Source: Cordilura impudica
Taxonomy: Eukaryota > Arthropoda > Insecta > Diptera > Scathophagidae
Direction: 5' to 3'
Length of the DNA: 64,000 bases
Assembly: GCA_963682025.1 (NCBI GenBank)
Contig: OY821517.1
Coordinates: 108,304,972 to 108,368,971, forward strand
In this document: positions 20,466 through 32,390 of the stretch, piece by piece
Layout of the letters: each line of letters starts with the position of its first letter
How positions within the stretch are numbered: position 1 is the stretch's first letter
The notes under the pieces: model-generated
Seen by the model: only the letters and a program-made list of their open reading frames with translations
Databases searched by the model: none
What the model was told of the DNA's origin: nothing
Translations under genes and position numbers: made by a program

Positions 20466-21220
20466 TACTCGTAGTAGTAGAAGGATTTACAAAATTTGTT
20501 CAGTCAAATCTACCAGTGCTAAAGAAATTTGTTTTTCAATGGAGAAGTATTTTAATTACTACAGCAGACCAAGATGTCTTATATCAGATAGAGGTTCTTG
20601 TTGTACGTCAAATGAATTTAAAAAGATATTGATTACGTCAAAGTTGCGGTTTCATTGCCACAAGCCAATGGTCAAGTTGAACGTGTAAATCGTATTATTA
20701 AGGCCATGTTCAGCAAATTAAGTGAACCTTTGGAACATGCTGATTGGTCTTTAAAATTATGTGAAATAGAATTCGCTATTAATAGCACTGTTCACAGCGC
20801 TACAAAGGAAGCGCCAAGTCAACTTCTCTTTGGAGTTAATCAATATGAAATTATTATTGATGAATTTACCGAATATTTAGATAACAGAAAAAGAGAAATA
20901 ATTAAGAGAAATTTAAATGAGACAAGGTTAAGAGATTGGAATGTATTGAACGGTCTCAGTAATACAATCAAAACTATCATCGAGATCCTAGTATGGCAGC
21001 CAAAAAATATTTAGTAGGGAATTTTGTTGTAGTTAAAAATTATCCCAATATTATTGGAAACAATAAAAAGTTTTCAGAAAAGTACCATGGCCCTTATGTA
21101 ATTAGTGAGATATTAGATATAGATAGGTATGTAATACAAGATATAGACACTTTTCAATTAATCCAGATTCCATATAAGGCTATTTTTGAGTCAAATAATT
21201 TAAGAAGTTGGATATCGTGA
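20466..21220 (+). pseudogene. Ty3-type integrase, catalytic core and C-terminal end
   Basis: Resumes after the insertion with LVVVEGFTKFV, then ISDRGS with the second catalytic Asp (about 20,587), PQANGQVERVNR with the catalytic Glu (about 20,679), and INSTVHSATKEAPSQLLFG. The last open frame (20,993-21,220) has a GPYVISEIL motif like the C-terminal DNA-binding region. Frameshifts lie near 20,640 and 20,990. Together with HLDHFG upstream this makes the D,D,E triad of a Ty3 integrase, now split by 1.9 kb. Confidence 0.75.
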
Positions 21221-21285
21221 GACATTGGCAACAACTTATTTATATATAAGGGACCACCTAAATCAATTTATGAGGTTGGCCGAAC

Positions 21286-21416
21286 TGTATCGTATTTATA
21301 CCTGTTTCAATTAAATCTACGTTTATTTGATATTATTCGTAAAATAGCATCGCAATTGAAAAATATATATTCAGTTTGATTTGAGCAATAAAAGAATTAA
21401 CTTTTATCATTATACA
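21286..21416 (+). repeat. 3' LTR of the Ty3-type retrotransposon
   Basis: 131 bases, the same length as the 5' LTR. It opens TGTATCGTATTTATACC, contains AGCAATAAAAGAATTAAC, and ends near ATTATACA. Several substitutions separate the two LTRs, which is evidence of age. Confidence 0.75.
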
Positions 21417-21641
21417 CGAAGAAGGACGGTTGTTCATTTCTTAATCGATTATGTATCGATCGGTTTATTAAAAGATGGCGTAGAGAATAACCATGTAAAA
21501 AGTCTCTATGTGGGTGTTCCTTGAAAATCCTAAATATATTTCTAAGCTTAAAATATGTTCGTGTGTTGGCAACAATTTGCTGGCTTTTTACAGTACCATA
21601 AATCAACTGATCTCAATAATTAATTCAAGAGTGCTGGCTTA

Positions 21642-24133
21642 TCTATATATATAAAATTCATTTTCTGTTTGTTTGTTTGACCGCTATAAAAATTTGTATT
21701 TTTCAACGGATTATACTGAAATTTATACGCACGATCTGTGTACTCCAGGTAAGGTCACCATAACCCTTTCAGACCTGAGTAGTAAAACGATTGTAGTCAT
21801 TGTTAAGCCATCAATATAGAAATTCCTTTATGCAAAGACTACTTTCTCTTTTAGTTCTCTTTTGTGTAAAGGGCATTCAAGAGAACTCACAATCACTTAA
21901 TTCTGGTAAAAAAAAAGTCAGAAAAAATTTAGTAATTTATATTTTAAGCACCTTAAACCAGATCTCACAATCGATACAGCTAGATCTGAAAGAGATATAC
22001 TTCTAACCAGCCACGCCTACTATTGCGCCCACTTTTTGTATACAATTCATTTTATATTTTTTGGTATATTTGGTCGCTATACAAACTTTTATTTGTTAAC
22101 GGATTTCCCTGAAATTTTATATACACGATCTCTATACTCCAAATGCTACTTACCGGCCACCCCTTCTTTTACTCCCAATTTTATAAATTTTTTACGGGTT
22201 GCGCTCGAATTTACTGCACATTATTCTCATATCCCAAGCAAGGTCGTTGTATATTTTTATCGGCCACGCCAACTTTTTTTAATTTTCTATATACGCTTCT
22301 GGTGTTTGTTGACATATTTTAATTTTTCAGTGGACTTCCCTAAAATATTGTGCATAAATCTCTTTACTTACTACTCTTGAGTTTACACTATTATTAAATA
22401 AATATTGTAAATCAACCTATTACAAATACCCGTCTTGCCTTTACTATAACACCCAAAAATTAGTTCAGATTTATTTTATGGGTGAACAGATACAGGCTGA
22501 CTACCACTGTAGGATTACTCCGATGAGGTTAATTCATACAAATATTTCCATCTCACCTTTTTAACTACATTGGAAAACAATAAATTACATTTATTTCCAT
22601 TTCGCCTTTTGGCTATTTTGGAAAGCAACCTATTACATATATTGCCATTTCATCTTTTTTATTATATAAATGTGTTGTAAAGGTGGAAAAATAACTATTT
22701 GCAATTGTGACTTGCACACGAAAGCATATTATATAGGTCGTCCTACCCCAAATGCAAAAAGGCTTAGACCAATCAGAACTCTAGACAATCCGATCAGACC
22801 CAAATTATTATCGAGTTTCAATCTGAGTCGAAAAATACTGAAACACCTGAGCAAACCAAATAACGTCTTGAAGCCCAGAGATCAAGACAAGCTTTGTTAA
22901 GAGATGCGGAAATACCTGAATCTACCCAAGTGCGTCTAGAAATCCAGCGGCTAAGACAAGCTGAGTAGAGGGAATGTGAATCTCCTGAAACGACTCAACA
23001 CCGTCTCCAGGCCCAACGGATAATACAAGCTGACTCCAGGGAATATGAAACTCCTGAAACGACTGTAATATCCCTACCAGAGAACTTTTGGTTCCTTTAT
23101 TGCAAGACATGGTACAAAAAGTTTTTCGTAACATAACGTACATAAGAGGACATATCAATCTTTTCGTATATCACCAGAAGGAAAAACCAGAAATGTTGTA
23201 TATCCCAAAGCTCTAAAATACCTAAAATTCGTATCGTTTAGACATCATATACTCAAAAGAATCAATGCATCAACACAGTTAGTTGTAATGGTAAGCAGGA
23301 GTTAATACTTAGTCCCCAATGAACAAACTCCCCAAAAAAGGGGAAGCTATTCCCAAAAAAAATTGGGGAATATCTTCAAGATGAACAAATTCTCAAAATT
23401 TAAAAAAAAGATCAGCGAAAGAAATCAACAAATTCCCAATACTGCTCTCATTATCTGTCCTGAAGTAAACGAATTTAAAATCTGTATTCTGTTCAATAAT
23501 ATCATTTTGGTGCGCGGACACGACGCGACGTCCTTGCGGAACACAGCTTAGCTGAAATATCGGGAATGATCTGAAATATATAATGTGGCAATTAAACACA
23601 GCTCAGCTAGAATATCGGAATGATCTGAAAAATATATTTGGCGATTAAAATAAGTTAACAACAACTGCGTGGCTGTGAAAAGTCTTATGATAAATGTTAT
23701 CTACGTATGAGCAATAATTACTATACATACATATACTATAAGCAGTTGCTTAAAGCAACCTTGCGACACAATTTTAAACGTCGCATTCATTTTCCAATTT
23801 GTAAACTCCTATAAATTTGACGTCTATGTTCAATGACGATCACTTATTGAATTAAGTAATTCAATTTTTAAAAGTTCTGATTCCCTTAATTTGCAAGCGA
23901 TTCCGATGTTTCCAAAATAAATAAACTTAAAAAAAAATATTTTAAAGCGATTTCGCAGATTATTTTTGAAGCATTTTTGCTGTGGCGTCCTATAAAAAAA
24001 CTTCTAAATTAAAAAATCAAAAAAGCTTTAAATTGAAATGAGTACTAAGTATTCAGTGCCTGGTAAGCATAGTGAACCATTTATCAAGTCAAAGGCCTTT
24101 GGACTTCGGGAAAGACCGGGTAAAAACAGCTAG
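21642..24133 (+). mobile_element. Helitron, degenerate (~2.5 kb)
   Basis: Begins A|TCTATATATATAAAATTCA and ends CAGCTAG|T, matching the TC..CTAG ends and A/T insertion site of insect Helitrons. A CAAAGGCCTTTG palindrome lies about 30 bases before the end. Inside are three loose repeats of a block around ACGATCT-TATACTCC (near 21,740, 22,120 and 22,350) and three ~55-bp repeats around 22,540-22,660 (ATTTCCATTTCGCC-type). A remnant of an acidic-basic repeat protein precedes a region with no recognisable helicase. Confidence 0.6.
22670..23160 (+). pseudogene. Helitron Rep/Hel N-terminal repeat region, remnant
   Basis: Translating across stops gives a tandem peptide of about 23 residues, with variants of ETPEQT..RLEAQR.RQA (seen as IPESTQVRLEIQRLRQAE and SPETTQHRLQAQRIIQAD). 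Repeats of this type open many Helitron Rep/helicase proteins of arthropods. No Rep HUH motif or Pif1 helicase motif can be seen, so only the N-terminal part survives. Confidence 0.45.
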
Positions 24134-25261
24134 TTTAAGAGAAAAACGCCCCTTTGTTGTAATTAAGCTCTTGAAAATAACACCATTCATTTCTTGTCCC
24201 TAAAAATTTCTGTACCAATTAAATTTCAATCAAATATTTAAATTTCAATCAATATTTTAACTAGGCACGTTTTACCTAAATATTTTGTTTGCCAAAAAGC
24301 ATTGTTGACGACTGCAAAACTTGGCCACAGACGAACTCAAGTTTTCTTTTGGTTTTTTTTTTTGTTGTTATTTCGTTTTTATTCACTTATTGTGAAAATT
24401 TAATTTTGGCCTTTTTGTTGCTGAACAAACGAGCCCAAAATAAAATAAGTAATAGTCCAACATCTATTATACAAATACTTACATAAATTTAATAAAATAA
24501 AAAGATGGAAGAAAAACTTAGGCAGTTTACAACTTTTTAATAGACCATAAGAATATTAAAAAACAGCAGCTAGCCGGCAAATACAAAGAAAGGAATAGTA
24601 CAATCTATAGAACACTAGAATTCAAGGCAATATAATGGAGATGAAGAGGAAGTTAAAAAAGAAAAAAAGTTAAGCTAACTCTTGACTAACTGCCAGTTTA
24701 CTGAAGAAAAAGGTTGGCCAAACTTGGTCGGGTATTTCGTCTGTCGGTGAAGCCTATGGAAATAAATATAACAACAATATTAAAAGAAAAAAAAAATAAT
24801 GGTACAAACTTTAGCATTCGCATAAACTGCTAAAAAGATGATGAATATGAAAAAGCCAAAAAATTACTTTAAAAAAGTGAATAACTTTTTTATGCCCTAC
24901 ACTTGGCGAAAATAAAATTTTATGGGCAGATAGTGTTTGATCATTCAAAATTTAATGAAGCTCAAAACGTAGCTTATAATGGAGACATGCCAGTGATATT
25001 CTTCACCCTTGTAAGTAAGTAAATTTTGTATACATATACCAAACAATGCACTAACTTATTATATAAAAATTATTTGAAAGATCTGTATTTATTGTAAAGA
25101 GAATATAGTCCATCATATTTAAAGTGGTATAATCGTATAGCTACCTGCTAGCAATGCCATGGCCAAATATAAGAGGGCCGTATGAGGTTGTCATTTAGCT
25201 ATTTAGCATAGCTGCCTTCACAATAATCTAACCCATATTTTATTAAAACTCTTATGCATAT
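24134..25261. other. No gene recognised
   Basis: About 1.1 kb of AT-rich spacer after the Helitron. One short frame (24,289-24,486) is hydrophobic but resembles nothing. Confidence 0.4.
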
Positions 25262-25640
25262 GGGTTTTGAATCTCTCCGTGACTGTGCGTGACCTTGCGT
25301 GACTATTTTAAAATTATTCTTTAGTCACAACAAGTCTATAGACCAAGTTTCAGATTGATTGGAAGAGGGGAAATGGGTTTTAAATCATTCCCTGACCGAG
25401 CGTGACTATGCGTGACTATCTTTAAGTTAATATTTCGTGATAACAAGCCTATCGACCAAGTTTCAGATAAGGTGAAATGGGTTATAAAGCATTCCTTGAC
25501 TGTGCGTGACTACGCGTGACTGTACGTGACTACCCCAAAATTAATCCATAGTCACAACAAGACTATGGGTCAAGTTTCAGATCAACTGGATGAGAGGGAA
25601 TGGGGTTGCCCCATGGCAGACAGACAGACAGACAGAGAGT
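25262..25640. repeat. Tandem ~110-bp repeat ending in (GACA)n
   Basis: Three units begin near 25,262, 25,375 and 25,480 with GGGTTWTRAA, contain doublets or triplets of GCGTGACTATGCGTGACTA and share ACCAAGTTTCAGAT. The end is GAGGGAATGGGGTTGCCCCA followed by GACAGACAGACAGACAG. The same ending occurs near 58,975-59,035, so this is a dispersed repeat family with a GTCY-type microsatellite. Confidence 0.7.
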
Positions 25641-25964
25641 ATGAGTTAAAAAAAGTTTAACAAACGTTATTGCGTTAAATTAGAGTCCACTCAGCCTATC
25701 ACTGATTATTTCGTTCGATAAACAAAATGAAGCTGAAGTTATATCCATTTGTTTTCACTGGCAACAAAATTCATCAGTCTCAATCGGCTTTAATTTACCA
25801 AATACAAATTTGTGCTGTTTACATATTGCGTTAACCAAATTACTTATTTTCCGCAAAAAAAAATTGCCAGTCTAATTGTTCTATAGTAGAGCTGAATAAT
25901 AATAATAGTTTAGCTCTTCACTGACTCACGGATCTGCTATATATATATAATGTCCTCTGGTTCC

Positions 25965-27118
25965 TATAAGGAACAAAGGGCCGCAAAAAAGTTTCTCCGT
26001 AGGGGTCGATTTGGAGGTCGCTTTTTGATCTCTCTCCAGCTAATGCCGCTTTGGTTGATTTCGGAGTAAAGTTGACACCGCAAAGTGTGCAAGGGTAGTC
26101 CTATTCTTCCAGTATTTCCCTGAGGGTTACAGCCGATAGCAGTTTTAGCAATGTCGCTTCGAGGTATGCACAGCGTGTGACCAATCCAACGCCATTTTCG
26201 ATTAAGGATCTTGGTTCTGACAGTTAGGTGGTCTTACTGCCACCCTAGCTGCTCTTTGGATATGTTGTTAGGCCAAAACATTTTTATAATCCTACGAAGA
26301 CAGCGATTAACGAACACTTAGATCGCGTTCAAGTGGAGTAATATTGCGTTCCAATTAATTATGATAATCTTGGTGCGTTTAGAAATTATTCTAGATTTCC
26401 AGACAGGGTGAATCATGCCGAAGGACTGGTCAGCTTTTGAGATTAGATAGTTGACATCATCACTGGAGCCGTAGGTATGCATTAAAATGCTGCTGAGATA
26501 GCAAGAAGGATTTAACTTCTTCGAGTTCAACATCCTGTGTCGGGAATTTGGAGTTGTTAAGGGTATTGCAGGGCATCAATTTGGTCTCGCTTATATGTAT
26601 CTTCAATCCGGCTTTTGATGCTCCGGTCTCGAGGGAGTTAAGTTTAGCTACCATATGTTGATAATTGTGCGATAAAAGGCAGATATCGTCCGTGTATTCC
26701 AGGCTATCAAGTTGCTGGTTTTGTCCCCATCTTTTACCTCTGTTCACACGAGTATCATTGTGCATTGTAACATCTAGAAAGATGTTGAAAAGTAGAGAAG
26801 ATAATATGCATCCCTGACGGACACCAGATACCACGTCAAATCTGTATCTCAGTGCGCGTTCATGGACTACGCGACATTTCACATCCCTTTACAAGGCTTG
26901 AATTAATTTGATAATTTTAGAGGGAACACCCTTGCAAGCTAGAATACATATTGCATTGTGGTTGAGAGTGTCGAAACGCTTTTCGAAGTCTATGAAGATC
27001 ATATGGAGGGGGGAATGCCACTCGGCAGACTGTTCTGCAATTATTTGTAGACTATTGATATGGTCAACGCATGATTTCAGTGGACGAAAGCCAGCCTGCT
27101 CTGGTCTGATTCTCTAAC
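25965..27118 (-). pseudogene. RTE-type LINE reverse transcriptase fragment
   Basis: Same type as the RTE LINE at 13.2-15.9 kb. On the minus strand it reads PACSGLILERI-like sequence and FEKRFDTL, then GVRQGCILSSLLFNIFLDV. The catalytic box is YTDDICLLSH (usually YADD), then SKAGLKIHI, VWKSRIISKRTKI, an RKWRWIGHT-like block and a final AALCSL near 25,970. An (AT)n tail is at 25,941-25,950. Frames are broken in several places. It is 5'-truncated within the fingers region and more decayed than the first copy. Confidence 0.75.
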
Positions 27119-27276
27119 GCTGTATTAATACGTATGATTAATTATTACACTAATATCTCTACCTATTGATTGTGGCCGGGTACATAAGATGGAAGCCTAA
27201 GTGCCGTATAGCAAAATTTTTGGTGAGATTTTGTTTCAAATTGAAAAAATTATTTTAGGATTACCAGATAAAAAAA

Positions 27277-28042
27277 CAAGTAAGAAAATTATAGTCGGTC
27301 TAGACCTACTATACGATACCCTATACCATGTGTTTAGAAACTCTATCTCTTAGGCCCAACTAACTGGACATAGAAAATAAGCAAAAACCAAATTTGAGTG
27401 GGATTTTTATTAATTTTTTTTGGCTGCAGATATGAAAAAGTTCATATCGGATGATAGATCTATATGGGGACTAGGTCCAAAAATGGACCGATCCTGATCA
27501 TGTTTGGTAAAGTCTCTTTTATTTTGCAAAAATATATACACACAAAATTTGAGAAGAATCAGTGCAATATTTTTGTTTTTAATAGATTTAAGTGAAGATC
27601 GGGAAGCAGCTCTATATGGGGCCAAAGGCATCATTTTTGGACTACTCATTAGTAGATGTAATGAACGCATACAAACCCAATTTGAGTAAGATCTATATGA
27701 CAATTTGGATCTTATGGCAATTTATGTCGATTTCATAGGGGTAATTTGTATGGGGGCTGGGTCTGAACATGGACCGATTCTCACCAATTTCAAAGGCGTT
27801 AATCCCATGGCCGATGGAAGCCTACATACTAAATTTCATCAAAATATATTTATATTTGCGACCTGCAGTTTGATTAAAAGCTTTACATGGACACACAGAC
27901 GGACGGACGGACGGACGGACGGACATTGTTAAATCAACTCAGAAAGTGATTCTGATTCGATCGGTATAATTAAAGATGGGTCTAGGTTGTTACAAACAGC
28001 AGCACAAAGTCATTATACCCAAACCACATAGGGTATAAAAAC
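27277..28042 (+). mobile_element. Mini-me/DINE-like repeat, copy D
   Basis: Nearly full length. It has the CCCTATACCA opening, the core blocks, a long (GGAC)n run near 27,898-27,926, and the terminal AAACCACATAGGGTATAAAA with a small deletion. It lies 160 bases from the RTE fragment. Confidence 0.75.
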
Positions 28043-29004
28043 ATCATTGGGCGGCAACTATTTTTATGGTTGAAAGAACGAAAAACGAAAAATTTGGAGG
28101 GGAACATATAATCGCTAATATCTGTAAAGCAGAGTGTACATGAGCAATATGGTTGGCATTTTCCAAGCTCTATAAGACACCCCAGCCCAATTGGCGATTA
28201 ACTATTTTTAAGGCCTACAGATCGACGAATATAAAACTTTTGGTATAATTATGTATTCAAAATTCAAAATATTAAAAGATATATCAACAGAAATTAATTT
28301 TTTATGTATAATTTACGGAGATTAAATTAAAGCGTTTTTTGTTGTTCAACGGGCCTTTTATCTATTACAATTAATAATCAACGGTGACAACAACACAATT
28401 AAAACTTAAAAAAATAAACTTAGTCGCAATTCAGTTAGGAATTCAGTTATTAACTTCGTAAAAATTCGAGTGGTAATAAAATTAGTATTAATCACAAAAA
28501 TTATGTTATTATAAACCAATCAAATTTTATCCACCAGTTTATAGAGAACTCTACCCTAGACAGCTCGATTGATTGAAAACTTTGCTTTGAAATATCAGAG
28601 TTTAATAATACCACAAAGTGCATTAACTTCAAAAGGTGAGAAGTTATCACCAAAAAAAATGGTACCATTTAAAATTTTTCATAAGGCGCAACTTCCCTTA
28701 ACAAAGATTTGTTGAGGAAACTAAATTTGTGCCAATTGCATCACTTAAACTACATTGCAATGGAAAGCAAAGTGGTTTCATTAACATCAAAGCGGGAAAA
28801 TTAAGCTACAAGACCGCAAAAGTCCACAGACTAGCCTATGATCGTTTCTCTTGGAGAGATACATTGCTGTCAACAATATAGGACCTATAAAGAAAAAAAA
28901 AAAATAAGTAACTTAAATCACATTTACTTAAACGAAAATCTGCGGAGACAGACTTACTTCAGGTTATTAGGAACATAGAAACTTTAAAGGATAAACAATG
29001 TACC
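28043..29004. other. No gene recognised
   Basis: About 960 bases of AT-rich sequence with no protein, RNA or repeat that I can name. Confidence 0.4.
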
Positions 29005-29140
29005 ATGGCGGCGGTCATTGACATAGTAGGGAATTTCAAACAGTACAACAGTCATTCTGGGGATCAGAAATTCCAGAATGGGGTGGAAGCTATAGGCCAG
29101 TATTGTAAAACTTCCAAAGGATTTGGTGTTCCAAGGCCAA
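29005..29140 (+). pseudogene. Coding-like fragment of unknown family, copy 1
   Basis: The frame contains SGDQKFQNGVEAIGQYCKTS followed by KGF. It aligns at DNA and protein level (by eye about two thirds of bases over ~68 bp) with a minus-strand segment at 29.70-29.80 kb. I cannot name the family. Confidence 0.3.
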
Positions 29141-29695
29141 TCTTTTTTTTATCAACTTTTATATTTATTTATTTTTTCGGCTATAGCTCAAGAACCATTG
29201 ATAACTTCTCATTTCTTTCTTCTGCACAATTGTAGCTAAGTTACAAATAAAAAATTCTTATTAAAATATCCATAAAAAAATCAAGCTTGTCTAATATTAT
29301 CGACTGGTATCTAACACAAAAACTTTAATGTTTCCCCTATAATTATCAATTTTTGTCAATAACTTAATGAATTTCTAGCCAAAAACGACTGATAAAATAA
29401 AGGCAAACACAACTTAAATTTTAGAGCAGGTAGCCATGAAACAATTATTTTTATTCGAAACAAACAGTTTCTCTTTCTGAGAACTGTAACTATACAAAAG
29501 TATTCGCCACATATGTTTAGCATACTCAACCATTTATAAAATATTTCCTAGTGCTTCAAATGTTTCTTTCGTTTCTGTGCTATACGCGATTGGAACCAAA
29601 AGTTTTGCATTGGTAAAGCTCCATAATTCCATTTTTCTCTTTAAACTGAAAAATCATCAATATAAGGAAATAATATAAAAGGTCATACAAAAGTT

Positions 29696-29880
29696 TAGTC
29701 TGGATAAATCTTTTGGTGATTCTATTATACTGCGCTAGTACTTTCAACCTGACTTCAAATTTCTCATCCCCGGGTAATGACCCTGAAAAAGTGTAATTTG
29801 AAGATCTCATACACACCACGTATTGGAACATACCCGAAGAGAGCGCATTAAATGGACAGCTTATTACACTGCAATACAAT
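29696..29880 (-). pseudogene. Coding-like fragment of unknown family, copy 2
   Basis: Reads PGDEKFEVRLKVLAQYNRIT followed by KRF on the minus strand. Shared positions with copy 1 are GD.KF, then .QY, then K.F. The two are inverted relative to each other, 550 bases apart. Function unknown. Confidence 0.3.
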
Positions 29881-30149
29881 TAATTCCACGCTCAGAAAAT
29901 CACTTCACAGAAAAAAAGGACATCCAAAGTAGTGAAATAATATATTTTTTGTATCCCTTTAAGGATTTTTTAGCGACTGCTTACGAACTCATGATAAATC
30001 GTTTCTTTAGAATAGATACATTTTTTAATATATTTTTATGGGCACATGGAACTTTTAACATTTATAAACGTATAAGATTTATATGGATGTTGAAAATTAT
30101 TTCAATATAAATTCTTCAATATAATTTCTTTTCCTTTCCCAGTATAAAC

Positions 30150-31223
30150 TGGGGGCTGCGTGTTGCGAAAAAATTACCTTCAAGTGAAGGCTGTTTGTCT
30201 GGAAGAATCACCTGCGAGATTCACAATAATAGAAGAAAAATACACTAAATTATTTAAATCATTGGGCTCTCGATTTCTAGCAGCAATTTCTGAAATGAGT
30301 AAGGATGTGCTCTCAAGCGGTAAAACCACCTACTGGCCATCAGACAGGCAGAAAGCACTGGATCGAAGAGATTTCGAAGTCACAAAGCTTATAGCAAGAC
30401 AGTAGGCAGAACCGGCATTAGAACCCTCCTCTGATTACACCACGATTGCTGTTCTTTTAAACCCTTTCGAAATTCTACTACCCACTGATGACTTAGCGCT
30501 AACAAGTAAAACAACAAATTGGTAAAAATAAAGAAAATTTATCAGCACCCATTGTTCACCGATAAGAATAGCGGAAAGTATTGATATCTGGATTTTAAAT
30601 TTTGAATTAAATCTAAGATTCGTTGCTCAAGTTGCTACTAAACCCCCACGGCACAATAAATGCTATAATATTTTTTTATTAACACTTTGGTAACACTTGA
30701 GAAATGTTTTTACACTAAACGAATCCAGTTCTATAGTGAAGTTGCCCTCGATAATACCACAAGAGGCAGCAAGTGTCCCAATCATGTTTGTGATTCGAGA
30801 GGCCAAAAAGGCTTAAAATATATAAAACCATATAAAGTACCAGGGCTGGATAAGAGCAGTAATAAGATGCGTATAGAACTACCTAGTATAGCATTAAGAA
30901 TAATTCTCAATATTTTTAATGGAATCTTGCGTCTTGAATATTATCCCCATTGGAGTGGAAAGTTTCGCTCGCAATAATGATACTTTTGATAATGATACGG
31001 CAATACTAACTGTTCGTGAGAACCCATTAATAGCGTATAGATTTCTGCAAACCCATATTTCTCAACTAGAAGATTGGCTGGAGAGATGAAAAATTAAAGT
31101 TGATGAAGAGATATGTAGCCAAAACACCTTCATATTAAGAAACGGAACGTGCCGCAAGATACAAATTAATTATCATAATATACCCCAACATACAACCATA
31201 AATATATCGGAATGTACTTTGAC
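30150..31223 (+). pseudogene. Jockey-type LINE ORF2, 5' portion (split by a transposon)
   Basis: Endonuclease pieces are EEKYTKLFKSLGSRFLAA and GKTTYWPSDRQKALD. Then come SLTSKTTNW-like linker residues, an RT start (YKVPGLDKSSNKMRIELPS, NIFNGILRLEYYPHWSGK), a large internal deletion, and the catalytic region FDNDTAILTVRENP (normally FADDTAIL). The sequence continues to NISECTL. A stop at 31,087-31,089 replaces the Trp of an LERWKIKV block. Reading resumes at 35,024 after the RAG1/Transib-like transposon, which inserted at GMYFDRR|LTWK. Removing the transposon and one 5-bp duplication rejoins the frame exactly. Confidence 0.75.
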
Positions 31224-31228
31224 CGCCG

Positions 31229-31265
31229 CACTGTGGTCAATATTTTGAGATAGCGGCCAAAACTC
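31229..31265. repeat. Left terminal inverted repeat, RSS-like
   Basis: Heptamer CACTGTG (one change from CACAGTG), a 23-base spacer with GAGATAGCGG, then AAAACTC. It pairs with 34,987-35,023. The target duplication CGCCG lies directly outside. Confidence 0.9.
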
Positions 31266-31973
31266 CTTTTGGTTTTTGTTCTCCGATTTTAAAGTTATTA
31301 GACTCGTATAAAAGTAGATAGCAGTAAACCTCGGGAGCCAAAAAATTAGAACTCTATTCCAACTATTTCACTGAGAACAGGGTCGTCCAAAATGGGCTTT
31401 TTCAGAATTTAGTAAATTTATGATATTTTTAGTTAATTTTTAAAGTTTAAATGATCATAACTTTTTTGTTTTTCAAGATATTTGGACCAAGTAAATTTTG
31501 TGTTGTAACCTAACTTATTTCATATTACTGGTAAACTGAAACTGAAGCTCTACTGTTTTCAGAACAATTTAAATTTTTTTTTTTTCAAAAAGGTCAAATG
31601 TCTCGTAAATTTCCTACTTCATAGAGCACAACTCCTGTGGGTCAAGCTGAGTCAAAACACAGATTTACTATTTTGTACTCCTAACTCTCCCCTACATTCC
31701 TGTATATACATGTTTATGCATCGGGACTGCACTTTTTGAGCTACGGCAATTTTTCTGACCCAAGGTAAGATATTCGGTACAAATGCACGTCATATTTTTT
31801 GAGAAGTTATTTGTATGTGAAAGTGGCTATTATGCATATATTTTGATGAAATTTTGTACAAGAGTTCTTATTGACCCAAAAAATAATTCTGTTGAAATTA
31901 GGAGAAGTTGGCCCATATTTGGACCTAGTCCACATAGAAGGGTGTATCAAAATTTTGACAAAAATGACAATAG

Positions 31974-32300
31974 AACTCTCAAATTATGTGGTATCTGGCA
32001 ATTCATTTGGAAAAGGTAAAAAAGACTTTATTGCCATCGAATATTACACAACTTAAATACGTGAAAATTGCAAATAAATTTAAAACCAATGGAAATAACT
32101 GGTAAAACCAAGTACCTTTTATATTATTGCCAGTACCTGTTAACTCTCAAATTAAGTGGTATCTGGCAATTCATTTGGAAAAGGTAAAAAAGATTTTATT
32201 GTCATCTAATATTACACAACTTAAATACGTGAAAATTGCAAATAAATTTAAAACCAATGGAAATAACTGGTAAAACCAACTGCCTGTTATATTATGTTTC
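31974..32300. repeat. 168-bp tandem duplication in transposon 1
   Basis: AACTCTCAAATTA at 31,974 recurs at 32,142. The two units stay closely alike through GGTATCTGGCAATTCATTTG, AAATACGTGAAAATTGC and GGAAATAACTGGTAAAACCA. It lies in the non-coding 5' region. Confidence 0.85.
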
Positions 32301-32390
32301 AAAGAGGTAAAGAAGATCATGTTGAAACTTCGAGCAATAGTATATTAATCCATGCATTCATTTTTTTTTTCTTCATTATTGTTTAAACAA

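Larger units (their letters stand above)
12155..21416 (+). mobile_element. Ty3/gypsy LTR retrotransposon, nested and decayed
   Basis: The two 131-bp LTRs enclose, in order, gag-like sequence, two zinc knuckles, an aspartic protease motif, reverse transcriptase, RNase H, and the integrase zinc and catalytic regions. This order (protease, RT, RNase H, integrase) is that of Ty3-type elements. Three later insertions split it: an RTE LINE in gag (about 13.16-15.96 kb), a mini-me-like repeat before the RT (16.80-17.17 kb), and a 1.9-kb segment inside integrase (about 18.57-20.47 kb). Many stops and deletions show it is long dead. Confidence 0.8.

Noticed and set aside
25262..25640. Tandem repeats considered as a CRISPR array.
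   Set aside because: Units are ~110 bp and diverged, without short repeats and unique spacers, and the context is eukaryotic.
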